The notes under the pieces: generated by a model
Told to the model about the DNA's origin: nothing
The model's input: only the letters and a program-made list of their open reading frames with translations
Databases searched by the model: none
Made by a program: the position numbers and the translations under genes
Part shown: one piece after another, positions 36,283 through 48,300 of the stretch
Layout: each line of letters begins with the position of its first letter
Numbering within the stretch: the first letter of the stretch is position 1
Origin: Xestospongia bergquistia
Lineage: Eukaryota; Porifera; Demospongiae; Haplosclerida; Petrosiidae
DNA: 64,000 nt
Direction of reading: 5' to 3'
Assembly: GCA_963965975.1 (NCBI GenBank)
Contig: OZ014416.1
Location: 3,658,001-3,722,000 of the forward strand

Positions 36283-37190
36283 ATTTTAATTTGTGGTTGG
36301 ATCAGCCAAATACACTAGGCCAACAGTATGGTTACTTCGGAAGACTCAATTACTTGTAAAACCTGACTTCAACTCTGAGGCAAAGAGGGTCTCTGCTGGC
36401 TCTGGGATACAGGTCAGTTCAGATAGATTTGAATATCTTGGAGGTACTTAGCCTATTGGATCTCACAATTCCATAAGACAAATTGCTAAAAATAAGATTA
36501 GTCTTTGGTGTGAAGAGTTTAATTCCCTGAACTTCATCGCTACGTCCCATCCTCATGGGATACAGAAACCGGCTATGTTTGCATTAGGACAATTTTCTTT
36601 CTCAAATTCGATTTGTGGTCCCTTCATTGAACTTATTAACAACCAATCAACATCTGCAAACCCAGTGAACTGTAGCTGGAAACAACTCTGGATCAAAACC
36701 TTCATTAAAGAAAAGAGAGGAAGTATAAAAAGGATAATGCAGCTTTTTCTTTATAACAAACTAGGCCTATGGATCTTTTCTAATGAAAACGGTGGGTCCA
36801 TCTGGCTCTCAGTTTTACCAATCAAATCTCATGGATTCACACTACGTAAGACAGCTTTTCTGGATGCATGATATCTCCACTATGGTTGGTCCTTTAAGAA
36901 TTCTCCTTCACATTATAATTGTGGCCAACCCTTTACAACTGAGCATGTGCTGTCTTGTTGAATGGGGGGTTCCCTCTATAAGACAGAACGAAATATGCAA
37001 CATTACTGCCTCCTTCCTTTCTGAAGTGTGTTACAATGTGTCGATAGAGCCAAGTCTGCAACAACTATCGGGAGAACAGATAGATTACAACATAGCAAAT
37101 ACCAGCCCTTATGCTACCTTGACATTGCAGGAAATGTGGTATGGGTGGCCGGTTTGAGAGATATTTTTTTGATGTACAGATGTTAATCGT
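36283..37190 (+). pseudogene. Reverse-transcriptase-type retroelement, C-terminal part, 5'-truncated
   Basis: Plus-strand blocks in several frames match, from memory, the segment after the RT catalytic core in a polymerase family common in sponge and cnidarian gene models. They are WLDQPNTLGQQYGYF (36290s), VKPDFNSEAKRV (about 36356), SDRFEYLGGT, KISLWCEEFNSL (about 36495), ATSHPHG, GSIWLSVLPIKSHGF (about 36795), SIRQNEICNITAS (about 36977), SEVCYNVSIEPSLQQLSGEQ (about 37024) and a degraded LDIAG...FFDV end. The latter resembles a D...(F)DV arrangement seen in PD-(D/E)XK-like nucleases, but this is only suggestive. The YADD catalytic core is upstream of the truncation and absent. Frameshifts and an in-frame TAG make it dead. 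The 'KTW' block looks collapsed by a deletion between short direct repeats near 36355. Truncation at the 5' end is typical of LINE-like insertion. Confidence 0.78.
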
Positions 37191-37564
37191 TTTGTCCCTT
37201 TAGACTGTCTCGCTCCACTCGTAGCTGTGTATTGTTGACATGAGGATGATAAAATGCAACAATGTGACCAACGGGTACTTGAGATAGAACATTCTACCTT
37301 CATCCTACTGATTCTCTCAACTTGTGGACGGATAGGCAAATGTGCAACATCATTCTATAGCATCTCTTCTAAGTGACAAAAGTGAGACATCCTATAATAA
37401 GACCATCGAACAGATTAGATGAAAACTGAATTTTGCTCTATTGCATTCCTCTATTCTGTACATAAGGGGCAGCAGTTTCTCCAAATCGAAACCAATTAAA
37501 GAGTCTTCAATAGACCTTTAAGTCAGTTAAGGCATATTTTAATAGCTAACTGAGATATAATGAT

Positions 37565-37790
37565 CATTATTGTTATTGTTAATTGTTGTTATTATTATAA
37601 TTTCAGGATGCATTATGTCTCTGCCTATGGCTGGTCCAATTTTTAAAAAATAATATTATTATTGTCATTGTTACCATTGTTGTTCTTTTTATTATTACTA
37701 TTATCATTATTATTATCATAGCTATTACTATTATTATTATTTTTATCATCATTATTATTGTTATTATCATTATTAAGTATTACTATTATC
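37565..37790. repeat. (ATT)n trinucleotide microsatellite
   Basis: Long imperfect run of ATT/GTT/ATC triplets, interrupted by a short unique patch around 37605-37645. No coding significance. Confidence 0.93.
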
Positions 37791-37807
37791 AGCAATATAA
37801 TACGATA

Positions 37808-38235
37808 TGATTACAATAGCCTTAAACCCTAATTTGCCAGCATGAAGCCTTAAGATTTCTATTGCAAACCGTAATTGATCCGTCATCTATATGAGTAAAA
37901 ATTGCGAATGGAGTATGTACTGAAGTTTTGGCACAATAGATCTATGAGAAAAATGACATGATCCTAATTGGTACGATTACTACAGACTTAAATCCTAATT
38001 GCCAAGGATAAAGTCAGAGATGGCTATGGCATTCCTTATACCTTATTTATTTTGCGTGAAAATTTCCAATGAAGTAGATATTGAAGTTCAGGCACAAGGT
38101 ATCTTTGGAAAGTGATGTTAGTAACTAATTAACTTGAGAAAAATGACATCATCCTAACTGGCATGATTACAACTGACTTACAGCCTAATCATCAAGCATA
38201 AAGCCTTTAACAAGTCTATGGCAGTCCTTAACTCA
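37808..38235. repeat. Imperfect ~170-190-bp tandem repeat, 2.5 copies
   Basis: Units begin at 'gattacaatagccttaaacc' (37808), 'gattactacagacttaaatc' (37975) and 'gattacaactgacttacagc' (38165). Each contains a 'gaaaaatgacat(g/c)atcct' block at its end. The third unit is cut off at 'ggcagtccttaactc', just where the left HECT copy begins, so the HECT segment may have been inserted into this repeat. Confidence 0.75.
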
Positions 38236-38242
38236 AAGTATA

Positions 38243-38720
38243 CAATACTTTGATAAAAAGGTAAGCTTGATCAACTATTGAACAGACTTCAAACTCTTGG
38301 TATGACAGATGCCATGAAGTCTCATCAGAATAGTATGAAAACCTTTTCACTGCTCCTTCACACCCCCTACTGAATTGACTCCAGGTATTGATTGAATAGA
38401 AAAGTCAATAGTACATGTACTTTGTGGTAATGTGTTTGCTCTTTTATTTCTAATAGTGAGTATCAAGTCACTGTTTCAAAACCGAGTTTGCTACCCTGAG
38501 AAATCAAGTCATAGAAAGGAGAAAGACATGTCAACGTACACACTTTTTGGTGACTATTTAGAGGATTGCAAAAGTAAGTAATCCAGCAACCTTGTATCCA
38601 ACAGCCACTACATGTACTTTTCACTTTCTCACTTACTCTACCAACACAATACTACAATGACTATAATCAATTTAAACTCAAGCTGTGTTATCTGTGTATG
38701 CAGCAGCTTGATAAGGATGG
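38243..38720 (+). pseudogene. Partial HECT E3 ligase copy, inverted relative to 40130-41087
   Basis: HECT E3 ligases pass ubiquitin from E2 through a catalytic Cys to a substrate. This plus-strand copy holds a hinge-region exon (LLNRLQTLGMTDAMKSHQNS, about 38270-38385), a GT-AG intron with 'ctaatag' acceptor, an exon with SLFQNRVCYPEKSSHRKEKD and LFGDYLEDCK (38457-38573), then a C-lobe tail with the catalytic-Cys motif TTCTF (about 38610) and LTLPTQYYNDYNQFKLKL (about 38633-38686). The roughly 360 bp that encode the start of the C-lobe in the right copy are deleted, leaving only 13 bases after the donor. The exon ending and the catalytic tail now nearly abut, and a small insertion after the Cys shifts frame. 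N-terminal exons are missing. It is clearly broken. Confidence 0.82.
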
Positions 38721-38935
38721 ATGGATGGATTGAAAGCATAGACAAATTTGAGAAGGAATAGAGATGATTTAAGAGAATCTATTCCTCGAGATATGTATGC
38801 ACTAAGAAGGCTCTTATAAGGGAGCTGACCATTTATATGTATGCACCTAGAATTGCTGGTCCCTAATCGCTGGGACTTCACTCCTATAACTGGAGTAGTC
38901 CACCAACTTATTGTTCAATTAACTACTGACTAGCA

Positions 38936-39915
38936 ATGAAGGTGATTACTTTGGGTGTGAGAGGCCATGGTCGACCACCTTTAGACATATGTGAGGATTA
39001 AGTTAGATTCTTGGATTTAAATAAACTTAGATTGCAGCACTGATAGGTTACTCTACACATATGATTCAAAGAAGACTAACAGAATTTGGAATTGAATGTA
39101 ATTGATTCAGTGAAATAACTAATCAACATTTGCATGACCTGGTTAACGAGATTGTAACACTCTTACCTGCTTGTGGTATACGATCAATACAGACCCTGCT
39201 TAAAGTTAATGGTGAGATATTGCAAAGAGAAAGAGTAAAAGAGTCTATTCATTGTGTTGACCCCTTGGGATTTGAAACTAGGCTACATAGAACTTTTCAT
39301 TGTCAGCAATATAATGTTGGCAGATTGATGGATATCACAAAGTTATGAGGCGGCTATTAGTAATACATGAAGGAATAGATGGATATAGCCGAGTTCCAGT
39401 TTACTTAAAAGTAGCCTCTACTAACAAAGCTGTGACTGCTTTAATGCATTTCTGCAAGGTGTCAAGTGTTATGGATTACCATCTCATGTACATTCGGAGT
39501 GTGGAGGAGAAAATATTCTAGTTGGACACTTCATGCTTGAGCATTTCAAGAAAGGTCTGGAGAGAGGAAGTTTCATCTGTGGTTGAAGTGTCCACAACCA
39601 AAGAATAGAACGTTTATGGAGAGAAGGTTGCATTAGATTCTATTACTTCCTGTTCTATTCACTGGAAGAAGTAGGTCTATTAGATTCAGTTAGTGAAGTT
39701 GATATATGTGCCCTCAACTTTTTGTTTATCTACCAATTATACAATCTCAAGTAGACATGTTTCATGAGGCATGGTGTAATCATCCTCTACGTACAGCACA
39801 CAACCAAACACCACATCAGCTATGGGTTCTGAGAATGGCTCAAGCTAGGATGGAAACACCACAAACAGTTACAGAAACATTTCCCCCTTTTTTTGAAAAT
39901 ATGAATCCCTTCTAA
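38936..39915 (+). pseudogene. Integrase-core (DDE) protein, decayed
   Basis: The family is an rve-like integrase-core protein common in invertebrates and fish (WHIDG...GIDGYSR...NQRIERLWR type), probably a DNA-transposon transposase. Plus-strand blocks: a probable start ATG 38936 with GHGRPPLDICED, RRLTEFGIECN (about 39071), LVNEIVTLLPACGIRSIQTL (39139 on), ERVKESIHCVDPLGFETRLH, QIDGYHKVMR (about 39322), IHEGIDGYSRVPVYLK (about 39364), GVKCYGLPSHVHSECGGENI, SVHNQRIERLWREGC (about 39588), YYFLFYSLEEVGLLD and a C-terminal MFHEAWCNHPLRTAHNQTPH. The first acidic residue (QIDG) and the final Glu (RIERLW) are present. The second, usually Asp in a S-D-x-G motif, is Glu here (HSECGGEN). Several frameshifts and stops, including TGA just before SVHNQRIERLW, disable it. 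It sits between two inverted HECT fragments. Confidence 0.88.
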
Positions 39916-40130
39916 AATATAAACAGATTGAATGTAAAATAAAAAAAATTACCAAAAATTTATCAGAAGTATACAAGCATTAGATAGACAATACTATCAA
40001 AAAACATAAAATAAAATCAACATAAAATGAATACAATGAGCATAAGATAAACTATCAAGAACATAAATATATATTGAATGTAACATTAATCAAACTACAC
40101 CAAGCCCACCATGACAAGTAAAGAAAGGCC
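39916..40130. other. A-rich spacer
   Basis: Sequence rich in 'cataaaataaaatcaac'-like runs follows the integrase stop. It contains no recognisable coding or terminal repeat. Confidence 0.5.
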
Positions 40131-41460
40131 TGATCAATTTTGAGCTTAAATTGATTATAGTCATTGTAGTATCATGTATGTAGAGTGAGTGAGAAAGTAC
40201 ATGTAGAGGCCGTTGGATAAACTGCATTGTGACTGAATGACAGGGTTGGATCTATATCAAACGCGAATGGAGGTACAGCTGATGAACCAGTAAAGAAACA
40301 CAGAATGTCCTTTAAGGAAACTTCATTACTCCCACCTGTAAGGAATGTAAAAGTATATTGAAAGTATCTAAACGGTGTATGCAAATTTTATAACTAATTT
40401 TAGTGAATGTATACATTAAGTGACTAATGAAATGATATCAAAGAAATCACTAAAACAATAGAGGCTGAAAGCTACCTCAATTATGTAATTACTTAGTGAG
40501 CTATAAACCACAAGGCCAACCCCATCACCAGAAAGTATTGACATTGGCAAATGAATACAATACAAGGTTGTTGTTTTATTTTTAATAAATAGGATGACTA
40601 AACTACTTACTTTTGCAATCCTCTAAATAGTCACCAAAAAGTATGTACGTTGACATGTCTTTCTCCTTTCTATGACTTGAATTCTCAGAGTAGTGAACTC
40701 GGTTTTGAAACAGTGACTAGATACTCACTATTAAAAATAAAAGAGCAAACCATTATCGCAAAGCACATGCACTATCGACTTTTCTATTCAATCAATACCT
40801 AGAGTCAATTCAGTAGGGTATGAAGGAGCAGTGAAGAGGGGTTCTAGACTATTCGGGTGAGACTTCATGGCATCTGCCACACCAAGAGTTTATAGACCAT
40901 TCAATAGTTGATCAAGCTCAGCTTTTGATTGAAGTATTGTATAGTACATTGTGATACTATGGACTAAGGTAGAACGATCTTCAAGTGTCAATGTTGTGGG
41001 ACTCTTGTTGAACCCACAGTAGGACAGTACTTCTATTGCATCCATGGATTGGACTTGGATCTGCTCGTTGCTGACAGCATCGATCATCTAAGACAACAAT
41101 TAACAAGTCTATAAATAACAGAGATAGGAAAAGTGTCTCTAACTGCTAATAAGTAGGAAAATTGTAAACAAATTAAAAAGTTTTATTGTGGGAATAGTAC
41201 TGTCATTTTTCTTTTAACATAAGTTCAGGTTAGTTCAGTAAATCTAAGCTGAATACACTCTTAAATTAGAAGTACCTATAACATAGTCATCATGACTTAT
41301 TTACCTTGCTTACTAACAGATTGATGTCATAATCAGGTATAATAGTATAGTCAATAGTGTTTCGTTTAGCTCCATGCCACAAAGGTAATCGTAAACCCCT
41401 TTACAGATATAAGGATAGCCTGATCCTTCCTTGACTAAGAGATACAGATATCAAATATAC
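40130..41460 (-). pseudogene. G2E3-like HECT E3 ubiquitin ligase gene, C-terminal exons with stops
   Basis: Minus-strand exons of a HECT ligase resembling the G2/M-phase-specific E3 ligase family expanded in sponges and corals. From N to C: about 41460-41306 (DYTIIPDYDINLLVSK before a GTAAAT donor, with a stop inside), 41087-40810 (MIDAVSNEQIQVQSMDAIEV..., ELDQLLNGL, stop, TLGVADAMKSHPNSLEPLF), about 40735-40610 (a stop, then SLFQNRVHYSENSSHRKEKD and LFGDYLEDCK), and 40360-40130 (NEVSLKDILCFFTGSSAVPP, FDIDPTLSFSH, then catalytic-Cys motif TASTCTFSLTLH). TGA at 40172-40174 interrupts the tail, which continues as YYNDYNQFKLKIDQAF; the left copy has CAA at this site. Stops in three exons argue for a pseudogene, although splicing signals are intact. 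The HECT N-lobe is mostly missing, apart from a possible exon at 41675-41875. Confidence 0.85.
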
Positions 41461-41674
41461 TAATTTCATTTCTGTTGAAGTAGACTTAAGAGAAAAGAGA
41501 GCGTGATAGAGAGAACACATCAGTTGTGTAGGTAGCAGGTAGGGGGACCAGTTGTGATAAAAATAGTAGGAGACCCAGCGTCATTCATAGCTGACAAAAA
41601 GAGGAAGTAAATAATAAATGGATGGATTAATAGATAGGTAGAAAATTGCTAAAAACATGCACAAATTATAATAA

Positions 41675-41875
41675 TTACCTTTCATAATTCTCAGTCTCCA
41701 ATGTTGTGGTGTGATATGTTTTTACCAGTTTGATAGACATTCTATTGTTAGGGAGCAAATCGCTCGCCAGTTTGAATATTTTCACTTTGATTTCCCATAA
41801 CTCCCTCAACCCACTTATCAGAACAAGACTCAGGGAGCAACAAAGGACTACACACATGAGTATCAAGTAGATCAT
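41675..41875 (-). pseudogene. Possible HECT N-lobe exon, cut by satellite DNA
   Basis: An open minus-strand segment reads GLRELWEIKVKIFKL then LPNNRMSIKLVK, which resembles the start of HECT N-lobes (W..A...FK....NN..S(V/I)KF), and ends at a GGTAATT donor. It lies in the right order and strand for the HECT gene downstream. Its N-terminal extension is a hydrophobic run (LILMCVVLCCSLSLVLISG), which is unlike a HECT domain. The satellite array begins about 15 bp beyond it, so any earlier exons are lost. The match is short and uncertain. Confidence 0.4.
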
Positions 41876-42340
41876 TTAACAAAAACCACTATAAAGACTT
41901 TAGAAGGTTTAGACTATTGAGAGAAGTTTATAAAGTAAACTGCTCAGTCTAAAGGACTTTATGGCACTAACAAAATAAACAGTTATTAACAGTTTAGTAA
42001 ATTAGTTTGTATTAACGCTCTAAAGTCTTTAAGTTAAAGACTTCAGAAGGTTTAGACCATTGAGTGAAGCTTATAAAGTAAACTGCTCAGTCTAAAGGAC
42101 TTAATGGAACTAACTAAGAAAACTGCTATTAACAAGTTAGTAAGTTTGTTTGCATTATCCTCTAAAGCCTTTAAGATAAAGACTTTAGAAAGTTTAGACT
42201 AATGAGTGAATTTTATAAAGTAAACTGCTCAGTCTAAAGGACTTTATGGCACTTACTGAATAAACAGCTATTAACAGTTTAGTAAGGTAGTTTGCATTAA
42301 CGCTCTAAAGTCTTTAAGTTAAAGACTTTAGTAGGTTTAG

Positions 42341-42900
42341 ACTCTTGAGAGAATTTTATAAAGTAAACTGCTCAGTCTAAAGGACTTAATGGGACTAACT
42401 AAGCACTCAGTTATTAACAGTTTAGAAAGTTAGTTTGCATTAATGCCCTAAAGTCTTTAAGTTAAAGACTTTAGAAGGTTTAGACTATTGAGAGAAGTTT
42501 ATAAAGTAAAATGCTCAGTCTAAAGGACTTTATGGCACTAACTAAATAAACAGTTATTAAAAGTTCAGAAAGTTAGTTTGCATTAACGCTCTAAAGTCTT
42601 TAAGTTAAAGACTTTAGAAGGTTTAGACTATTGAGAGAAGTTTATAAAGTAAACTGCTCAGTCTAAAGGACTTTATGGCACTAACTAAATAAACTGCTAT
42701 TAACAGTTTAGTAAGTTAGTTTGCATTAACGCTCTAAAGTCTTTAAGTTAAAGACTTTAGAAGGTTCAGACTTTTGAGAGAAGTTTATAAAGTAAACTGC
42801 TCAGTCAAAAGGACTTAATGGGACTAACTAAGCATTCAGTTATTAACAGTTTAGTAAGTTAGTTTGAATTAACGCTATAAAGGCTTTAAGTTAAAGACTT
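42341..42900 (+). repeat. Satellite block repeated 14 monomers downstream (44343-44902)
   Basis: Private variants such as 'actcttgagagaattttata', 'aagcactcagttattaac', 'aatgccctaaag' and 'aagcattcag' recur in the same order at an offset of exactly 2002 bp, that is 14 monomers. Confidence 0.85.
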
Positions 42901-44748
42901 TAGAAGGTTTAGACTATTGAGAGAAGTTTATAAAGTAAACTGCTCAGTCTAAAGGACTTTATGGCACTAACTAAATAAACAGCTATTAACAGTTTAGTAA
43001 GATAGTTTGCATTAACGCTCTAAAGTCTTTAAGTTAAAGACTTTAGAAAGTTTAGACTATTGAGAGAAGTTTATAAAGTAAACTGCTCAGTCTAAAGGAG
43101 TTTATGGCGCTAACCAATTAAACACCTATTAACAGTTTAGTAAGTTAGTTTGCATTAACGCTCTAAAGACTTTAAGTTAAAGACTTTATAAGGTTTAGAC
43201 TGTTGAGTGAACTTTATAAAGTAAACTGCTTAGTCTAAAGGACTTAATGGGACTAACTAAACAAACTGCTACTAACAGTTTAGTAAGTTAGTTTGCATTA
43301 ATGCTCTCAAGTCTTTTAGTTAAAGACTTCATAAGGTTTAGACTATTGACTGAAGTTTGTAAAGTAAAGTGCTTAGTAAAAAAATCTTTATGGCACTAAC
43401 TAAGTAAACAACTCTTAAAAGTTTAGTAAGATGGTTTGCATTAACACTCTAAAGTCTTTAAGTTGAAGAGTTTAGAAAGTTTAAACTATTGAGTGAATTT
43501 TACAAAGTAAACAGCTCAGCCTAAAGGACTTTATGGCACTAACTAAATAAACAGCTATTAACAGTTTAGTAAGTTAGTTTGCATTAACGCTCTAAAGTCT
43601 TTAAGTTAAAGACTTTAGAAAGTTTAGACTAAAGAGAGAAGTTTATAAAGTAAACTGCTCAGTCTAAAGGACTTTATGGCACTAACTAAATAAACAGCTA
43701 TTAACAGTTTAGTAAGTTAGTTTGCATTAACGCTCTAAAGTCTTTAAGTTGAAGAGTTTAGAAAGTTTACAATATTGAGTGAATTTTATAAAGTAAACAG
43801 CTCAGTCTAAAGGACTTTATGGCACTAACTAAATAAACAGCTATTAACAGTTTAGTAAGTTAGTTTGCATTAACGCTCTAAAGTCTTTAAGTTAAAGACT
43901 TTAGTAGGTTTAGACCATTGAGAGAAGTTTATAAAGTAAACTACTCAGTCTAATGGACTTTATGGCATTAACTAAATAAACAGCTATAAACAATTTAGCA
44001 AGTTTGTTTGAATTAACGCTCTAAAGTCTTTAAATTAATGACTTTAGAAGGTTTAGACTATATAAAGAAGTTTATAAAGTAAACTACTCAGTCTAAAGGA
44101 CTTTATGGCACTAACTAAATAAACAGCGATTAACAGTTTAGTAAGTTAGTTTGCATTAACGCTCTAAAGTCTTTAAGTTAAAGACTTTAGTAGGTTTAAA
44201 CTATTGAGAGAAGTTTATAAAGTAAACTGCTCAGTCTAATGGACTTTATAGCACTAACTAAGTAAACAGCTATTAACAGTTTAGTAAGTTAGTTTGCATT
44301 AACGCTCTAAAGTCTTTAAGTTAAAGACTTTAGTAGGTTTAGACTCTTGAGAGAATTTTATAAAGTAAACTGCTCAGTCTAAAGGACTTAATGGGACTAA
44401 CTAAGCACTCAGTTATTAACAGTTTAGAAAGTTAGTTTGCATTAATGCCCTAAAGTCTTTAAGTTAAAGACTTTAGAAGGTTTAAACTATTGAGAGAATT
44501 TTATAAAGTAAAATGCTCAGTCTATAGGACTTTATGGCACTAACTAAATAAACAGTTATTAACAGTTCAGAAAGTTAGTTTGCATTAACGCTCTAAAGTC
44601 TTTAAGTTAAAGACTTTAGAAGGTTTAGACTATTCAGAGAAGTTTATAAAGTACACTGCTCAGTCTAAAGGACTTTATGGCACTAACTAAATAAACAGCT
44701 ATTAACATTTTAGTAAGTTAGTTTGCATTAACGCTCTAATGTCTTTAA

Positions 44749-45320
44749 GTTAAAGAATTTAGAAGGTTTAGACTTTTGAGAGAAGTTTATAAAGTAAACT
44801 GCTCAGTCAAAAGGACTTAATGGGACTAACTAAGCATTCAGTTATTAACAGTTTAGTAAGTTAGCTTGCATTAACGCTCTAAAGGCTTTAAGTTAAAGAC
44901 TTTAGAAGGTTTAGACTTTTGAGAAAAGTTTATAAAGTAAAGTGCTCAGTCAAAAGGACTTAATGGGACTAACTAAGCATTCAGTTATTAACAGGTTAGT
45001 AAGTTAGTTTGCATTAACGCTCTAAAGTCTTTAAGTTAAAGACTTTAGAAGGTTTAGACTATTGAGAGAAGTTTATAAAGTAAACTGCTCAGTCTAAAGG
45101 ACTTTATGGCAGTAACGAAATAAACAGTTATTAACAGTTCAGAAAGTTAGTTTGCATTAACGCTCTAAAGTCTTAAAGTTAAAGACTTTAGAAGGTTTAG
45201 ACTATTGAGAGAAGTTTATAAAGTAAACTGCTCAGTCTAGAGGACTTTTTGGCACTAACTAAATAAAGAGCTATTAACAGTTTAGTAAGTTAGTTTGCAT
45301 TAACGCTCTAACGTCTTTAA
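44749..45320 (+). repeat. Satellite block repeated 11 monomers downstream (46322-46893)
   Basis: Shared private variants ('aaagaatttagaagg', 'gacttttgagaaaag', 'ggcagtaacgaaataaac', 'tctagaggactt', 'ctctaacgtc') lie 1573 bp apart, or 11 monomers. Confidence 0.85.
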
Positions 45321-48300
45321 GTTAAAGACTTTAGAAGGTTTAGACTATTGAGAGAAGTTTATAAAGTAAACTGCTCAGTCAAAAGGACTTAATGGGACTA
45401 ACTAAGCATTCAGTTATTAACAGTTTAGTAAGTTAGTTTGCATTAACGCTCTAAAGTCTTTAAGTTAAAGACTTTAGAAAATTTACACTATTGAGAGAAG
45501 TTTATAAAGTAAACTGCTCAGTCTAAAGGAGTTTATGGCGCTAACCAATTAAACAGCTATTAACAGTTTAGTAAGTTAGTTTGCATTAACACGCGAAAGT
45601 CTTTAAGGTAAATACTTTAGAAGGTTTAGACTATTGAGAGATGTTTATAAGGTAAACTGCTCAGTCTAAAGGACTTTATGGCACAAACAAAATAAACATC
45701 TATTAACAGTTTAGTAAGTTTGTTTGCATTAACGCTCTAAAGTCTTTAAGATGAAGACTTTAGAAGGTTTAGACTATTGAGTGAAGTTTATAAAGTAAAC
45801 TGCTCAGTCTAAAGGACTTTATGGCATTAACTAAATAAACAGCTATTAACAGTTTAGTAAGTTAGTTTGCATTAACGCTCTAAAGTCTTTAAGTTAAAGA
45901 CTTTAGAAAGTTTAGACTAATGAGAGAAGTTTATAAAGTAAACTGCTCTGTCTAAAGGACTTTATTGCACTAACTAAATAAACAGCTATTAACAGTTTAG
46001 TGAGTTAGTTTGCATTAACGCTCTAAAGTCTTTAAGTTGAAGAGTTTAGAAAGTTTACAATATTGAGTGAATTTTATAAAGTAAACAGCTCAGTCTAAAG
46101 GACTTTATGGCACTAACTAAATAAACAGCTATTAACAGTTTAGTAAGTTAGTTTGCATTAACGCTCTAAAGTCTTTAAGTTAAAGACTTTAGAAGATTTA
46201 GACTATTGAGAGAAGTTTATAAAGTAAACTGCTCAGTCTAAAGGACTTTATGGCACTAACTAAATAAACAGCTATTAACAGTTTAGTAAGTTAGTTTGCA
46301 TTAACGCTCCAAAGTCTTTAAGTTAAAGAATTTAGAAGGTTTAGACTTTTGAGAGAAGTTTATAAAGTAAACTGCTCAGTCAAAAGGACTTAATGGGACT
46401 AACTAAGCATTCAGTTATTAACAGTTTAGAAAGTTAGCTTGCATTAACGCTCTAAAGGCTTTAAGTTAAAGACTTTAGAAGGTTTAGACTTTTGAGAAAA
46501 GTTTATAAAGTAAAGTGCTCAGTCAAAAGGACTTAATGGGACTAACTAAGCATTCAGTTATTAACAGGTTAGTAAGTTAGTTTGCATTAACGCTTTAAAG
46601 GCTTTAAGTTAAAGACTTTAGAGGGTTTGGACTATTGAGAGAAGTTTATAAAGTAAACTGCTCAGTCTAAAGGACTTTATGGCAGTAACGAAATAAACAG
46701 TTATTAACAGTTCAGAAAGTTAGTTTGCATTAACGCTCTAAAGTCTTAAAGTTAAAGACTTTAGAAGGTTTAGACTATTGAGAGAAGATTATAAAGTAAA
46801 CTGCTCAGTCTAGAGGACTTTAAGGCACTAACTAAATAAACAGCTATTAACAGTTTAGTAAGTTAGTTTGCATTAACGCTCTAACGTCTTTAAGTTAAAG
46901 ACTTTAGAAGGTATAGACTATTGAGAGAAGTTTATAAAGTATATTGCTTAGTTTAAAGAACTTTATGGCACTAACTAAATAAAGATATATTAACAGTTTA
47001 GTAAGTTAGTTTGCATTAACGCTCTAAAGTCTTTAAGGTAAAGACTTTAGAAGGTTTAAACTCTTGAGTGAAGTTTATAAAGTAAACTGCTCAGTCTAAA
47101 GGACTTTATGGCTCTAACTAATTAAAATGATATTAACAGTTTAGTAAGTTAGTTTGCATTAATGCTCTAAAGTCTTTAAGTTAAAGACTTTAGAAGGTTT
47201 AGACTATTCAGAGAAGTTAATAAAATAAACTGCTCAGTCTATAGGACTTTATGGCACTAAATAAATAAACAGCTATTAACAGCTTAGTAAGTTAGTTTGC
47301 ATTAACGCTCTAAAGTCTTTAAGTTAAAGACTTTTGAAGGTTAAGACTATTGAGAGAAGTTTATAAAGTAAACTGTTCAGTCTAAAGGACTTTATGGCAC
47401 TAACTAAATAAAAAGCTATTAACATTATAGTAAGTTTCTTTGCATTAACGCTCTAAAGTCTTTAAGTTAAAGACCTTAGAAGGTTTAGACAATGGAATGA
47501 AGTTTATAAAGTAAACTGCTCAGTCTAAAGGACTTTATGGCACTAACTAAATAAACAGCTATTAACAGTTTAGTAAGTTAGTTTGCATTAACGCTCTAAG
47601 TCTTTAAATTAAAGGCTTTAGAAGGTTTAGACTGCTGAGGGATGTTTATAAAGTAAACTGCTCAGTCTAAAGGAGTTTAAGGCACTAAATATATAAACAG
47701 TTATTAACAGTTTAGTAAGTTAGTTTGCATTAACGCTCTAAAGTCTTTAAGTTAAAGACTTTAGAAGGTTTAGACTATTGAGAGAAGTTTATAAAGTAAA
47801 CTGCTCAGTCTAAAGGACTTTGTGGCACTAACTAAATAAACAGATATTAACAGTTTAGTAAGTTAGTTTGCATTAACGCTCTAAAGTCTTTAAGTTAAAG
47901 ACTTTAGAAGGTTTAGACTATTGAGTTAAGCTTATAAAGTAACTGCTCAGTCTAAATTACTTAACGGGACTAATTAAGCAAACTCCTATTAACGGTTTTA
48001 TACGTTAGTTTGCATTAACGCTCTAAAGTCTTTAAGTTAAAGACTTTAGAAGGTTTACACTAACGAGTGAAGTTTATAAAGTAAACTGCTCAGTCTAAAG
48101 GACTTTATGGCACTAACTAAATAAACATCTATTAACAGTTTAGTAAGTTAGTTTGCATTAACGTTCTAAATTCTTTAACTTAAAGACTTTAGAAGGGTTA
48201 GACTAATGAGAGAAGTTTATAAAGTAACTGCTCAGTCTAAGGACTTTATGGCACTAACTAAATGAACAGCTATTAAGAGTTTAGTAAGTTAGTTTGCATT

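Noticed and set aside
37109..37339. 76-codon minus-strand frame
   Set aside because: It overlaps the retroelement C-terminal remnant and has no motif of its own.
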